Shown here: positions 30,001-44,300 of the stretch, in pieces
How the letters are laid out: every line of letters begins with the position of its first letter
Position numbering within the stretch: position 1 is the stretch's first letter
Assembly (NCBI GenBank): GCA_032207245.1
Contig: CM063510.1
Coordinates: 44,455,913 to 44,519,912, forward strand
Reading direction: 5' to 3'
Length of the DNA stretch: 64,000 nucleotides
From: Pardosa pseudoannulata
Lineage: Eukaryota > Arthropoda > Arachnida > Araneae > Lycosidae
The notes under the pieces: generated by a model
Database searches by the model: none
The model's input: the letters and a program-made list of their open reading frames with translations, nothing else
What the model was told of the DNA's origin: nothing
Made by a program: the position numbers and the translations under genes

Positions 30001-33000
30001 AGGAGGAATCCCATGAACACCAACTAGGATTCATACAGAGAAGAATTACAGCTTCTCCTAACAGGTAAACCTGTTAATTTAAATTATTTTACTGATATTG
30101 AGTTGGCCGTTGACACTGTTCAATGTTCCATTCTTCAATCGTATGAGAATAACTGCAAGGCAGTCACTACAGGATTACCAAGACATGTGTCTTGGTGGTG
30201 TAAAGATCTCTATAGTCTTAGAAAGAACTGCAGAAGGCTCTTTAATAGAGCCAAAAAGACTGGTGAGTGGACAACCTATAGGGCTGCCCTTACCAAGTAC
30301 AATAAAGAGATAAAAGCATGAAAATACGCTTCGTGAAAAGAGCATTGCACACAGATTAATAACATATCTGGTGCAGCTAACCTGACAAAGATATTGAATA
30401 GGGACAATACTTATCATTTAGGCTCCATCAAAAGACAGAATGGAACCTATACGGAGAATGGCTGTGATACCTTAACAGAATTGTTTAGAGTTCATGTGCC
30501 AGACTCCAACATCATTAGCGACTGTCCTATTGATATTTCTTACTTCCAGCTAAGGAGCAGGAAAGAGAATTGGGCTCTTGCTAAGGAAATTGTCACTCAT
30601 AGGAGAACTACTTGGGCAATTGATTCTTTTATGCCCTTCAAGTCCCTGGGTGTCGATGGTATTATTCCAATCCTTCTTCAGAAGGGAAGTGATATAATCA
30701 TACCCTCTCTTTGCAGGATCTTTAGGTCCTGCCTGGTATATGGTTATATACCTGTTGCTTGACGCACGTGTAAATTGATATTTATACCTAAGCCAGGTAA
30801 GCCCTCATATGATAATGCCAAGGTCTTTAGGCCAATTAGCCTAACTTCTTTTCTCTTAAAAACTCTAGAGAAACTAATTGATAGGCATATTAGGGATAAG
30901 GCCCTATGTGCCTTCCCTCTTTCTAGCCACCAGCATGCATACACGCCTGGTAGGTCTACCGATACAGCCCTCTACGAGCTGGTTACAGCCATAGATGGTG
31001 CCGTAAATGGTAAAGAAATGGCACTTGCTGCTTTTCTCGACATTGAGGGTGCCTTTGACAGGGTACCTACCAATGTCATTCTTAATGCGTTAATTCACAG
31101 AAATGTCAATTCTCTTGTGTGCAACTGGATCAATAGTCTGCTTACTACCAGACTGGTCCAGGCAACACTACTGGATGACACTGTTAAGGTTACCAACTGC
31201 AAAGGCTGTCTGCAGGGGGGGAGTTTTATCACCTCTCCTGTGGAGCCTTGTGGTTGACGAGTTACTTAACAACATCAATTTCCTTGGTCTCACCTGCATA
31301 GGCTGTGCAGATAATATCACCTTGGTAGTAAGAGGAAAATTTCAGAATACTGTTGTTGACCTCATGAACACTGCCTTAAAAAGAGTTGAGAGATGGTGCA
31401 AGGAGGTGAGTCTATCGGTTAATCTTGGTAAGACAAACCTTATCCTTTTCACCAAAAGAAGAACTAAAGATATGCCAGTAATGAGATTATTTAACTCAGA
31501 GCTGACCTATCAAAATGAGGTGAAGTACCTCGGCATTATACTTGACAGGACTATGACTTGGAATAGTCATATAAAGCATTGCACCAACAGGGCCAAATGT
31601 ATCTTTTGGTCTTGTAGGCATGCCATATGTTCCAATTGGGGTCTATCACCAAAGATAGCCCATTGGATCTATACTAAGGTAATTGTACCTATTGAGATCT
31701 ATGGTTCCATTGCCTGGTGGGGCAAGGTATGCCAGGTCACTACCATTAGGGAACTTGCTAGTCTTCAGAGAATGGCTACAGTCAGTATAACTAGTGCCAT
31801 GAGGACTACTCCCTTGCAGACTTTGGACCTGCTCCTGGGCCTTTTGCCCCTTCATAAGCAGGTCGAGCTGGAAGCAATTCTCTGCTACCATAGGTTGAAG
31901 TTTCTTGGACTGTGGAAAACTTCTTCTGAAAGGTCCTTGTATAAATTTAATACTGGGATCACTGGACATCCTTCTCTTACAATGATTTCAGATTGGATGT
32001 TCAAGAAGTTTGCTTTCACTGACAACTTTAATATTGCTTTTCCCTCTAGGCGTGAGTGGGAAGAACCCAATAAGCTTCTCACACGTGCTAATGAGGTTTG
32101 GTTTACTGATGGCTCTAAAACGCCATCTGGGACCGGCTCTGGTGCTTTCTGTGTTTCCAGGAACATCAGGATTTCATTCTCCCTGGGTAAACTAGCTTCT
32201 GTTTTCCAGGCTGAGGTTGCTGCCATTCTTGCTTGTGCAAATAACTGCATTGCAAGAAGGGTTGCCAAGAGAAGGTTAAAAATCTTCTCAGATAGTCAGG
32301 CTGCATTTATGGTCTTGCACAGGTATTGCTTCTCATTCAAAATTGTGTGGGATTGCTATAAGACCATTAACCAGTTGGCTATGGTCAATAAGGTAACCCT
32401 AGTATGGGTTCCTGGTCATTGCAGTATTTTTGGCAATGAGGTTGCCGATAATCTCGCTAAGTACGATTCTGAGTTGCCCTTCATTGGGCCAGAACCTGTA
32501 CTTGGTCTTCCTCATATTGTAGTGAGAAGGACCGTAAGGGACCTCATAATGGGGGAGACTTATAAGGACTGGCTTGACTCTAGTAATCAAAGACAGTCCA
32601 AAGAACTTAACCAGGGTTATCCCTGGATGAGGGCTAAGGAGCTACTTAGACTCAGTAGAAAAGAGCTAAGGGTGGCCATTGGCCTGTTGACTGGCCATTG
32701 TTGCCTTAAGAGGCACCTCAACATTATTGGCATTATAGACAGCCCAGTATGTAGGGGGTGCCATATGGGGGAGGAGAGTTCATCACATATTTTATGTGAA
32801 TGTGAATACTACTGCACCAAGAGATTTGAATTCCTTGGGTATCACTTCATCGAGCCGTGGGAGTTGATTAACTTCCCGGTTAAGTTGCTGTTGAAACTTA
32901 TCTCAGCTCTCTGAGATTTAATGGTTATTGTTTCATAACCTTGTGCTGGAGCTTCTTACTCCAGCGACTGGGGGGCTTTTCAGTACAATAGGCCTTGGGC

Positions 33001-35225
33001 TGCAGTGCTGGTGCCCTTGTGGGATGCCCCACCCTAAATCTAATCTAATCTACTACTTAAAGTCAATTCTAAAACATTATTAAATCTGAACAAGCAAATT
33101 TTGTTTTCAAGCTGTTGTCAAAAAAGAGATCAATTAAACTATTTTTTAAAAAATTAAGGAGCTATTTTATAAAACAATAAAAAATATGATCATTTAATTA
33201 ATGAATGAATGAAATGATTTAATGAAAGTCTTGTCTTTCCATGAAGGCAGGGCAAGATAGAGTTGTAACAACTATGACCTCTTTGCGGTACGTAGTTTGG
33301 GAACCTCTGGCCTAGTGGTTATGAGTATAAGGCTGAAATTCTAGGGAGCTAGATTTGAATCTGACAGGTGTAAAAAATATTTTTTTTCATACTCAGAAAA
33401 CATGCTTGACATCTGTGACTTTGGATATCCTCTTGCTGGAAGGTTGACAGTTAGGAGAGAAGTAAGAAGTATAGAATTAAGAGCAAAAACAAATTCCAAG
33501 ATCATTAAATCTGAGCTTTTTTAAAATTTCCGAGGATAATCAAAAGTGAGGGATATTCTCCAGTGAGGCCTCACAAATGTCTTACACCTATTAGGATAGG
33601 TAGATCGTTGCCAGGCATTAAAATCCTATCACACCTAATATTGAATTATTTGTTATGTCAAACTTATCTTTTAAACTTTATGGAAAAATTTTAAAATAAT
33701 GAAATAAATTTACGAGACACATTAAAGTTTGTGACTTTTTTTATACAAAACTATTTGTGATCAGATCCTTGAAATAACTGATTAACTATAATCTTACACA
33801 TATGCTAAACATCTATCGAAAATACGAATTTAATTTAAATTTGTCTATTTGTCTATTATTGTCCATTTATATTATTATTTGTTATTAATAAATTCACTCT
33901 AGTTTTAAACAAAAATGTTAGCCAAAAATTGTAAATAAATTTCTTTACATACCATGCTTGTCAACATTTGATTCATTAATATCACATGAAGCCATAAAAT
34001 TAGCTATGAATTTTGTCTTTTATTTAAAGAAAATTTGAAAATTCATTGGAATTAAAAAGATTCCGAGAAGAGCACACACACACACAAAAATAAATAAATA
34101 AATAAATAAATAAAAATTAACTTCTCTTTCCTGATTTTTAAAAACATTAATAACACATTTTACCTCAGACAGCTTCTTTTCTTCAACAGCTTTCTGAGAA
34201 TTAAGTTGCCCTTTCATAGTTTCCAGCTCACTTGTCTCTCTTTCAAACTTCTCAACTTGTTTTCTTAATTTAGCTAACTAGAATCAAAGTAAAAATAATA
34301 AATAAATAAAAAATCTCTTTAGAATTTACAGAAATTTGATGTCATATCAGGGTAAAAGATTATTTAAAATAATAAAAATTTGAATAGCTAAAACAAGTGG
34401 CAGATATATGCTAACAACTCTTTAAGCATCTCCTATATAATAATAGCCTAAGTTGTCTTTCCGTCTGTCCACGAATTTAGGAAGCAGTTGTACCTGGAAT
34501 GGATACACGCATCCATATTGGATGTTTTATGAGTTAGGGTTAGCAAAATTCAAAGCGAGTTCGAAATCACCCCATCCTCCCCTTTTCGAGCATTTAATGC
34601 TATTATTTCAAGCCTTATTCTATACTAAATTCATTATTGACAGGATGGCGAGGGCAGAGTGCAATATTTAAATTTCTGGACTGTTTTTACTTGACCCTTA
34701 TATATTCTAACCATTTCCTTCACCATGTGTAGGCTGGCACATGGGGTAGAGTGTCTGCCCATTCGATCGTCGTACTTCTCAGGTTGATGGTTCTGCCCCT
34801 GACGTAGCCGAATATTTCTAAACGTCTAATTAATTTAATAATTTCTGCTTCTTCTTTTGAATTCTTATTCCTAAAGTTGTTTTATTATTTTTAAAGTTTT
34901 ATTATTTTTAAAATAAATTTTTACCATTTTTCAAATTTTTATGATTTTTGTTATTTTTATTTTATTAAAATCACTTATTACTATTATTACATCAAGCCCC
35001 ATTTTAAGAGCAAGCGATTAAATGTATCAATTTATCACATAAATAGGTAAAAATAACATTTTTTTTCTAGCATTATGACGTCATTCCTTTAACCATCTCA
35101 TTTAATCATTTATTTTAAATTATTTAAATATCTTCTGCATTATTTCCGTACGTTTTATCACTAAACTTAGATATTAAGTAAATTATTTTCTTAAGGTAAT
35201 ATTTTGTTGCAAAATACTTCTGAGC

Positions 35226-35273
<48 letters not shown>

Positions 35274-36819
35274 AACTCTGCCTCACAGGGTACTTTACAA
35301 TTTTGGAAAATTAAAAATTTAACTGATCCCGTCATATGACAGGCTATATGCTAGTATATTAAGAAACACCTTTTTTCTCTTTGAACTATAATTGCCTTAG
35401 CATATTTATACCCAAAATAACAATGTTATTACTTTACAGCATCTTTGATGATTTGGATATGGTAAAATTTCATTTTCAAAACACAATTTTAATTTCTATT
35501 ATTCTGTGGTGAAAATTAATCTAGATATTTATAACTAAAAGAAGTAAATGTTCTTTTCTAACGTTTCCATTAAAAGGGATCTTTATTAATTTCTAAAATA
35601 TTCTTGTTAAGGATGAAACAGATATCCAGTACCCAGCTATTTGGAACCTCAGTGAATATTCATGTTAAAGATCTGGGGGTGTTAATTTTTACCTTATATA
35701 ATTATTAATATCCTTCAAGACAGTATCATAGAAATATGAAAATTTTTTTCCTGCATACCATTATTAATAAACAAATTTAAACAGTTTGTGTAAATTAATA
35801 TTTTAAATTTAAAAAAAAATACATGTATGTTAAAAATTTATTATTTTGAAATATTTAAAGAAAAACTTAAAATCTGGTATTAACACATTTTAGTAGTTTT
35901 AGTACTGGATATCTGTATTCAGCAGACAAAAGAGTCCCAGATATCCAATATCTAATGAAATCCCTGTTTCATTCCTAACGATGCATAATTTTTTAAAAAT
36001 ATTACATTACTACAACAGATATGACATTTATGCAATTATTTTTGAGGTTTTCATATTTGATGATTTTTCTGAAAGGGTAATATCAAGCAAGATTGTATTG
36101 CTTTACTCCTATCTTTAATACAAATTGAAGTCTTTTCTTTGAAATTACATTTTTATTAATGATAACAGTGTAAGTTAAGTTAAGCATATATAACTAATTA
36201 AAAAAAGAAAGGTCAATTCCCCTTCTATTTAACTGTAAAATACATGCACAGGTATTTATAAATTAGTGGACAGATTAGAACTCATATTTTTCGCTCATTT
36301 TCTCAGAACTGAAAAAATTAAATAAACATAACAAAAACAATTTTTTTTTATGGATCAATAACCAAATTTTCATTATTCCATTCTATTATGTTTTGCAGGC
36401 ATGCATAACTGCCAACCTGGTTAAAAAGGAATGTGTAAAATAGGATAAGAATGACATTTTCTAAAATTATTTACATGAACTCATAAATAGCAATTTTCAC
36501 TGATAAATATTTTAGTGCATAACTGTATTTTAAGTTTTCACAAATTAATACATTTCATAAAACTAAATAATTTGCTCTTGAGCTGCAAATTGAAAAATTT
36601 TAATAAGGTTAAAAATTTGTATGATAAAATTTGACAAAATTTTTAGAACAGAAATATGAAACTGTTTAAATTTTGTTATACAATTTTTCAACACTTTGAG
36701 TGATAAAAATTATTTACAGTTAAAAGAATATCCAACTTAGTAGCAAATTAATTACTAGAATGCTATTCTAATGTTGAATTCGTGAAAGCAGTAATCAAAA
36801 CACTTATAAAAATTGTGGT

Positions 36820-36859
<40 letters not shown>

Positions 36860-39800
36860 TAGAAAACAGTTAAAATAGCAAAAAAAGATATATAAAACAT
36901 AAAGGGAAAAAAAGGGGGTAAAATGTGTAATAGCTGGCAGGTATGGAAATGTGGTTTATAATAACCCATGTCTTTTTCCAAAAAATTTTATACTTTTATA
37001 CACAAATATACAAATGCATTCAACATTACAAATCTGGAAGAATTATTTTTTTAATCTTTTGTCTATACATTTTGAGAAAACAGAAAATGAATTAAACCTT
37101 TTAATTTTTAACACCAATGGATTTTGCTTACAAATATAACTTTTCAAGCAGAATGAAAAATAAATGGGAAAAGTTTATTGCATACTTCCTCTTTTGTGGA
37201 AGTTAAACTATTTTCAATCTTGATTTTCTTAGCTCTGATATGCTTTATCTCTTCATGCATAGCAACATCTTGACGCTCTAGTTTTTTATACTCCTCTTTA
37301 TACTTTTCACATTCTTTGAGGTGTGTTTCCAGTTCACTAAAGGAAAGAAAATGTATGAACATGGTAAAATGTTATTAGTTTATAGATATTAGGTTTGGAT
37401 AAACACAAAAATGAAATATTAAAAAACAGAAAACTTTTAGATTATCAACAAAATTTATATATATGTGAGATGAAAGAAATAGCTCATTTCTTCCTTTATT
37501 TTTTTTAATTTCTGAAAAAAATTCTGTGTTTAACATCTGTATTTTTGGAACAAACCCACAAGAGGTTTCAGATCAGAATCATCCCTGAATTCCATTTTTA
37601 AGTGCCTGGAGTAACAATTATTTTCCCCCCCTCTTAGGTTCAGAAACAGGTTTAAGAGATTTCTCGTCACTACATTCGACAAAATTTGGGTTTCCCTTTA
37701 ATTTTGAAACTTTCATTATTATTCGCTAACTTTCAAACAGCTGTACTGCCAATAAATAGCCAAGGAGATTTTTTTTCCTTGGGGGGGGGGGGGAATAATC
37801 CCACAGAAAGAAAATATTAGAAAAACAAAAATGCTATCAAAACATAGGAAAGACGATATGTGTGATCTATTCTGCAGTTACATAACTTCGTAAATGTTGA
37901 GAAAGAAAAAAGGAATAAAAGGAGTAAATGGCTTTTTTAAAAAAAGGCGTGAATAGTTGAAAAAAGGAGGAATGCCGTGAAATAAGGGAAAAAAAAGTAG
38001 AGATTTCTAGAAAAAGAAGCACTGCGGTGTCTGGTTTTATTTAAAATAATTGAGTAATGTACCAACTGAGGCAGAGTTACCAAAGTAAGCTTTCTGAATA
38101 CACTCACTGCATTTTAAAATTTCACTGTTCATGCATATCATAATGTAAATTGACAATATAAAATAACAAAAATCAAAGATTTATACTATGAAATTGGTTA
38201 CACATTAATATATCAAAATAAAGATTATAATAACAATCAAATGAAAATGTACATCTGTAATAAACAGATATTACAGAAGACTGCAATTTATTATCCAATA
38301 GCTTTGGTATTCATACTATTATAAGAATTTGTGATTATTATGCACAAAGGAGGAAAAGGCATGAGTTTTAAAGCACTTTTCACAATTGTACAAACAGTGG
38401 GCTAATTAAACTGAAACCTACATAAAATAAACAGAATGGCTAGAAATATCAAAGTCAAGAATGGGATAAAACCTAACTAAAACTGCATTTTACCAACTTT
38501 TCCTTAAATTAACCAGCAAATTTTTAATGCTTATGAAAGATATAGTAAGTCCAAAGTACAGAAAACTAATATTGAACATTTTATTTATTAATCATGACAG
38601 TACTTAAAATAACCTTTTAAAAATTGAAACTGCACGATCAAAAATTATTGAACTTAAATTTGGAATTTAAAATTCCTGTTACTATCAATCATCTGAATCA
38701 GTAAATGGAAAGAAATGTTGTGTCATTATGTGAGCAAATATAAGAAAAATAAGTATTTGAAATTTTAAAATAATTCCTTATTGAAATCTTATTATATGAA
38801 GGATATAACTATTGACACGAGATAAAAATATAATTTAAAATAAGAACCTATTGATTTTTTCAAGATCATCTTCCTGGGATTTTCTTGAATTTTTTATTTC
38901 ATTGATTTCTGCTTTTAGCTTACTAAGCTTTTCAGCAAATTGCTTTTTACCTTCAACTACTTCCTCAAGTTCTTTCTCTGTCATCAATCTGAAAAATAAA
39001 ATTGATAATATTTCCTATGATCTATATGTGTTATAATTTGCAGACAAAATATTAAAAAAAAATGTATTACAAGTTTATCTATTTTCAATAAGAATGAAAA
39101 TTGTCAATCATAATAGTCAAATCAGTTTCTAATTTGGGTTCTATTAAATGCAATTTCCATGCCAATTCAATATATACTGAACCATTAAAAAAATATTAAA
39201 ATAAATATTTAACAAATACAGTAAAACTTCAATACAACAATACTGAAGGGACTTAAAAAAAATTGTCATTATAAAGGGATATATCATTATACTGATGTGC
39301 AATATAATTTCAATTTAAAAGACTTAATTTATGAATTGTTAGATATGTTTAGGTCACAATATTATAAAGTTAAATATAAACAATCAGTTAAATATTATCA
39401 ACATATTCAAATAATAAAATAAAAAATTTAAAAAATACAGGCATGCAATAAAATTTACATATCCCAAAAACTTATTTATTGAAAGAAAGTCCTTTTTTCT
39501 TTTTTACAGTTAAATAGTAATTAAAAAAGTATGCACAGAGTCTAAAGCACAAAATTTTTTTCCTACTATTTAGAAACTGAAATATCATTGTAGAGGTAAG
39601 GAAATAAATATCAGTCATGAGGGAAAACAATGTTTTACATAGGTCTATTTCTGCAAGGAATATTGTTAAATTGAGGGGACAGTAACATTGTGCACAAATT
39701 CAATGAGACCAAGAAATATTATCATTTAAAAGCAATTTATTGCTTATCGGGTATTGCTGTAGAAAGGTTTTACTGTATTTGATTAACAGCATACACGATG

Positions 39801-41245
39801 GAGGAAAAATAGCATTAACTACACAAGTGTCTTGACACATTAAAACATAAAAATGTGTGTAAATCTTTTACAATAACATGCAAGTTTATAATAAATTGAT
39901 TTCTTAAAGATTTATTAATATTCATTCAGTTGTTCAGAGCAAGACACATCTTTTCAATCAAAAGTTCTTCAATTTTGTGAATAAACTGATTGCTGTAGTT
40001 TGCACAGATAAGTTAAGTGATTTATACAAGAAAGTTAAACCTTTGTGCCAAAGTATGGCAATAAAAACAAAGCTAACATAAGAAATGAAATAATAAGGAA
40101 TTCATTTCTATTTGTGTTTAACATTGGCACTGCATTTATTATTATAATTTAAAAGATTTTCCTAAAATGTAGTTCAAATTTTTAATTTATGACCAAATAT
40201 AAATTAAATTTCAAATAATAAGAGTATTTGAAGACTGTTACAAGTAATGCACTACAATGCTTAAAACAACAATAAAAAAAAGTCTCTCTTTCAAAAAATT
40301 CTCAAATCAGCTTAAATTTGTACATCCTATAAGCATAACACAATGATATATTTTAAAGGTAATCTACTTACTTTTTAAATATATCACCATGTTTGAAAAA
40401 CATCACTTACTATAAATGTCTATAAAACAAAATTTTAGAGGTTTAAAACATTCTGAAAGAAAAATCAGAGGATTGTTATTCAGAATTTGCATATAGTAAA
40501 TTATTTACTTTCAAACAGGTATTGTTATATATTTTAATGAATAAAATTAATTTAGTTTTGAGCTATGACACTAATTTCATATTCAATAATTTCAATTCAG
40601 GTAAGGAAAAAAACATATGCAAGTGCCTGTATGTATACCGTTTGTAATGCAGCAAAGAATTTTCACTTAAAATCATTCTGTTTTCCAGTCTTAAATATTC
40701 AATAGCTTTGTTCATTGGTCCTTCTAAATCATCTTTTTCCTTTTCAATAAGTTTCAAATTGTTGAACTGTAACAAGAATAAAAAATACCCATTATTATCT
40801 GCATGCATGAAAAGGTTATTTTGAATTATATATATATATTACCTTTTCTTTTTTTTCCTCATTTAATTTGTCAAGTCTCTCTTTGAACTTTTGTATGGGC
40901 TCAATATATCTGTTTGAACCAATAATGTCTTCAATATATTCCAGCATGCCACATTCATGTTCATTGGGACCCTTTGGTTGCATTAAAGAGATGGCTTCAA
41001 TTTCACCCTAAGAAAGGATTGTAAAAGAAAATTACTAGGTGGTCATTTAATGTTCTTATAACATCAATAAAAGAATAATCAAGTTACTTATGTGTGATTT
41101 CCTGTACACTAGATGTAGATATTCCTGATTCCAAAATAAATCTGTCTAAATAAGGCTTAAGCATCAGAATTTGAAATCTGCTTGCAAAAATAATTCTCTT
41201 TCTCATTTTCTCAAGAATAAAAGGAGAAAACAAGCCAATCTCTCT

Positions 41246-41335
<90 letters not shown>

Positions 41336-44300
41336 CTTTATATTTGTCCATTATACAAATCCACAATTATTACTCAATTTAAACAAACTTTAGTATAATT
41401 AAGTTTTAAATTATGTAGATAAACACTATATATTTTATTTTGTTAAAAAAAGGCTTTTATTTTTTCCTATCATTTGTATTTTATAATTTTGGAAATGTAC
41501 AAACAATTTGAAAAAGTAAAAGCAAACTTTTTTTAGTCCTTTACTTCAATAACAGGAAATAAATATCTAGACAATTTATATTATAATTTAGCTGGAAACA
41601 AAATAACTTTATTATTCATTCTATATTAATGATATATCACCTGCTTCTTTTTGCCTCAAAGTAAGATACTTTACGTGAGTTAAATATTGTTTATGCCAGG
41701 AATCATTTTAATATTTTCTATATTATAATATTTTAGTCTATTTCTAGTTTAGTCTAGTTTTATAATATTCTAGTTTTAATTTTATGCTGAAAATTAAAAG
41801 AAAAGGTAAGTATTTTATTTCTTGTATGGAACAAGTTATATTATTTTTCAGTTTTTTTCATTTACTAATTATGTTAAACTGCTTTATTTTTAAAAGATTG
41901 TTTGTTTAAAAATTGCTTAAGGTTAATTTTTTAAATATAAATTTATACTTTCTTACATACATATATAAGGAATTATTTGTTTTCATGCATCTGAAATAAA
42001 TTTTGAAAGTGCATGGTCTGCACAAACAAATAATATTGTTAACAGAAATGGAATAAGTTAAATTTTGAAAGTTAGCATGATAAAAAGACAATGTAATAAA
42101 ATACAATATTTTTTAAAGATCTGTGTACTGCAAATATCATATGTGCCCTATTACTTTCTAACCACAACAAAGAAATTCAGAGGCTTTCCCCCAGTTTTTT
42201 TTTAATCCTTTGTAGCATCTAATGAAAATTGGAAGGCATTAAGAAACCTGGGGATTGGTGGGTGTGTCATGTAACAAGTATAATGTAAAAAAATAATAAG
42301 CAATTTTGATAATATTTTTTGTTGAAAAATCATATTTATATATTACAATGAAAACTTGTAATATATCTTTTAAAAATGTCCATTTATCTTACAAAAGTAA
42401 TAATACTGTGCAAAATTGTGTCCAAAAAGTGAAAATATTTCTACAGAACAAAAGATTATTTGTTAAAACAATGTAACTAAAGTTTGCAATTTCAACATGC
42501 AGTTTCATTTAAATATTGTATGGATCTATAACAGGCCTTGTATAATTCACAAAACTTTGTGAGCAACTTTGGAAATATATTTTATTCCAGTGGGCCCAGA
42601 GTGTGTGTGTGTATATATACACACAGAGCTCAAACTAACAGAATGTAAATATTAAAACCACTTCAGTGTTTATATCTTTTTTCTTTAAATTTCTAAAAAC
42701 TTACTTATAAATGTTTTTTTAATAATTTTCATTGTATAAACAATATACTTAAAATTTGCACTTTGCCACAAAGTTTTTGTGACTTGTGCAATTTAAAGTC
42801 ACACAGTAAAAAATAAAAATATAAAATTTTTTTAAATTAGAATTAATTGTAACTTTTGAATAACATTTATCTGACATTGGAATGTTTACATGATTTTTTT
42901 GGAAACACAGATCATATTAAAGACATTATAAAGGCTTCTTTAAAAAATTTTAATTTTTTTTACATGTTTTTCCTGAAAATTCCTAAAGTTTATATCACAG
43001 GAAATATAATTTTGCAAAAGGAATATAAAAGTGTAAATCAACTTTTTAAAAATTAAACTGAACAATTAAGTGAAGGAAATACTCTCTTACTGTGTATATG
43101 CAAAATATACCTACCGTTTTATATCAATAACTCAACAAAACTGACTAACATATTTACTATAATCAGCAGAATATTTGTTTCATTTACTAACTTCACAAAT
43201 TCTTCTACAGGCCAAAAAATTTTACATCCCTGGTAGAAAATATAATTTCTCATGGAAAATTTTCTACTATAGACTATAATCTGAAATTTGCTTCTAGCTA
43301 ATTTTGCAGTTTAGAGACAATATAAAACTTTAACTGAAATAAGAAAATATTCTGAAAATTAAAGAGTTAATACACAAATTTAAAAATAAAATTCAAGAAT
43401 GTAGAATGTTTCTAATCTTTAAAAGTTTTTCATCTGTTTCAAATTCAATCTTGGGAAAAAATTTTAATTTAGAATCATAGTTTATTTTTGAAGCTGAAAT
43501 ATTACCTGCCAGAATTTGACTTTAATAGATTATGAATAAATAATATGCTATTTACAGCTAATAAAGCAAACTAGATATGGTAAGCATTTTTAAGCGAAAT
43601 GGCAGTTTTTACCAGTCTTACAGTGGCTCCCTAAATAAACTGGAAGATTTAAACAACTGATCCCCAAATCAGGATAATGTTTCAAATTAATCACAACCAT
43701 CAGGATCTTGGGAGAAATAGTAACCATCTTTCCACCATAAGAGGATTGACATATTTCAAATTCTGTCGATTAGAAAGAATGCTTTTTTAGAATTAACTGA
43801 CAATACAGATAGATATCTTTATGCCAAGCAAGGTTGATAAGCTGTTACTCATTTTGCACCACCAGAGGAGCATGTGTAGCTTAACACCTTAACTGCTGCA
43901 GGCATGTCTTGTGCAATCAATGCTTTAACTGTTTGGGGCATATATATGACTTTTTGCAATGTTTTTTAGTACTTTCTTGATTGTCATTAAATACACTCAC
44001 TTATACAACAATTAACATATACAAGGTATACACATATGCATTATGGGACAGTTAATGCATCCAAGTACAAAGCATATATATGCGATCATGACAGTTATGT
44101 TAGCATAACAGCCCATTTTTCTGTTAATTAAAGCTTTTTTGAGCAGTTTTTTTGGTCTCCCACCATTTTTTTTTTTTTATTATTTTCTTCCAACATGGGA
44201 TCCGGGGAAGAAGAAAGTTCAATGTTCAAAAACTTGTTGGCTAATCACGATCAATCAGTAGGCAGTATACATGGATGAATCAGTGTTCGGTCTGTCACCT

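Larger units (their letters stand above)
27649..33050 (+). mobile_element. full-length Jockey/I-superfamily LINE (non-LTR retrotransposon) with RNase H
   Basis: 5402 bp flanked by identical 13-bp target-site duplications TACTACTTAAAGT (27636-27648 and 33051-33063). Organisation: 5' UTR with hairpins, ORF1, ORF2 (endonuclease, reverse transcriptase, RNase H, C-terminal Cys/His motif), 3' UTR with a stem-loop, and a short (TAATC)n tail instead of poly(A). RNase H places it among the I/R1/LOA-like clades of the Jockey/I group; I cannot fix the clade. It lies antisense in SMC4 intron 9. Both ORFs carry disabling lesions, so this copy is dead, although the intact duplications and full length suggest fairly recent insertion. 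Confidence 0.95.
23149..34163. other. SMC4 intron 9 (11 kb, LINE-bearing)
   Basis: Largest intron. Holds repeat family 1 copy B (24010-24745), an A run at 25745-25768, the full-length LINE (27649-33050), a hAT-like end (33291-33309) and a tRNA-like unit (33308-33372). The stretches 24750-27640 and 33380-34160 show nothing recognisable. Confidence 0.8.
34429..35354 (+). mobile_element. non-autonomous Helitron
   Basis: The 5' end TCTCCTATATAATAATAGCC begins with TC and resembles known Helitron 5' termini (TCCTATATAATAA type). The 3' end is CTAG (35351-35354) preceded by a palindromic hairpin CCCGTCATATGACAGG (35328-35343) 7 nt upstream. The element sits between A (34428) and T (35355), the standard Helitron target. 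At 926 bp it has no Rep/helicase coding. It includes a 46-base A run and a tRNA-like segment. Confidence 0.8.
34278..37185. other. SMC4 intron 8
   Basis: 2.9 kb. Contains the Helitron (34429-35354), an inverted-repeat-flanked candidate MITE (35606-35979) and an A run at 36824-36856. Confidence 0.7.

Noticed and set aside
30025..30762. TGA/TAG at Trp positions read as a recoded genetic code
   Set aside because: Host SMC4 uses TGG normally, both TAG and TGA occur, and the element has frameshifts as well; decay explains it.
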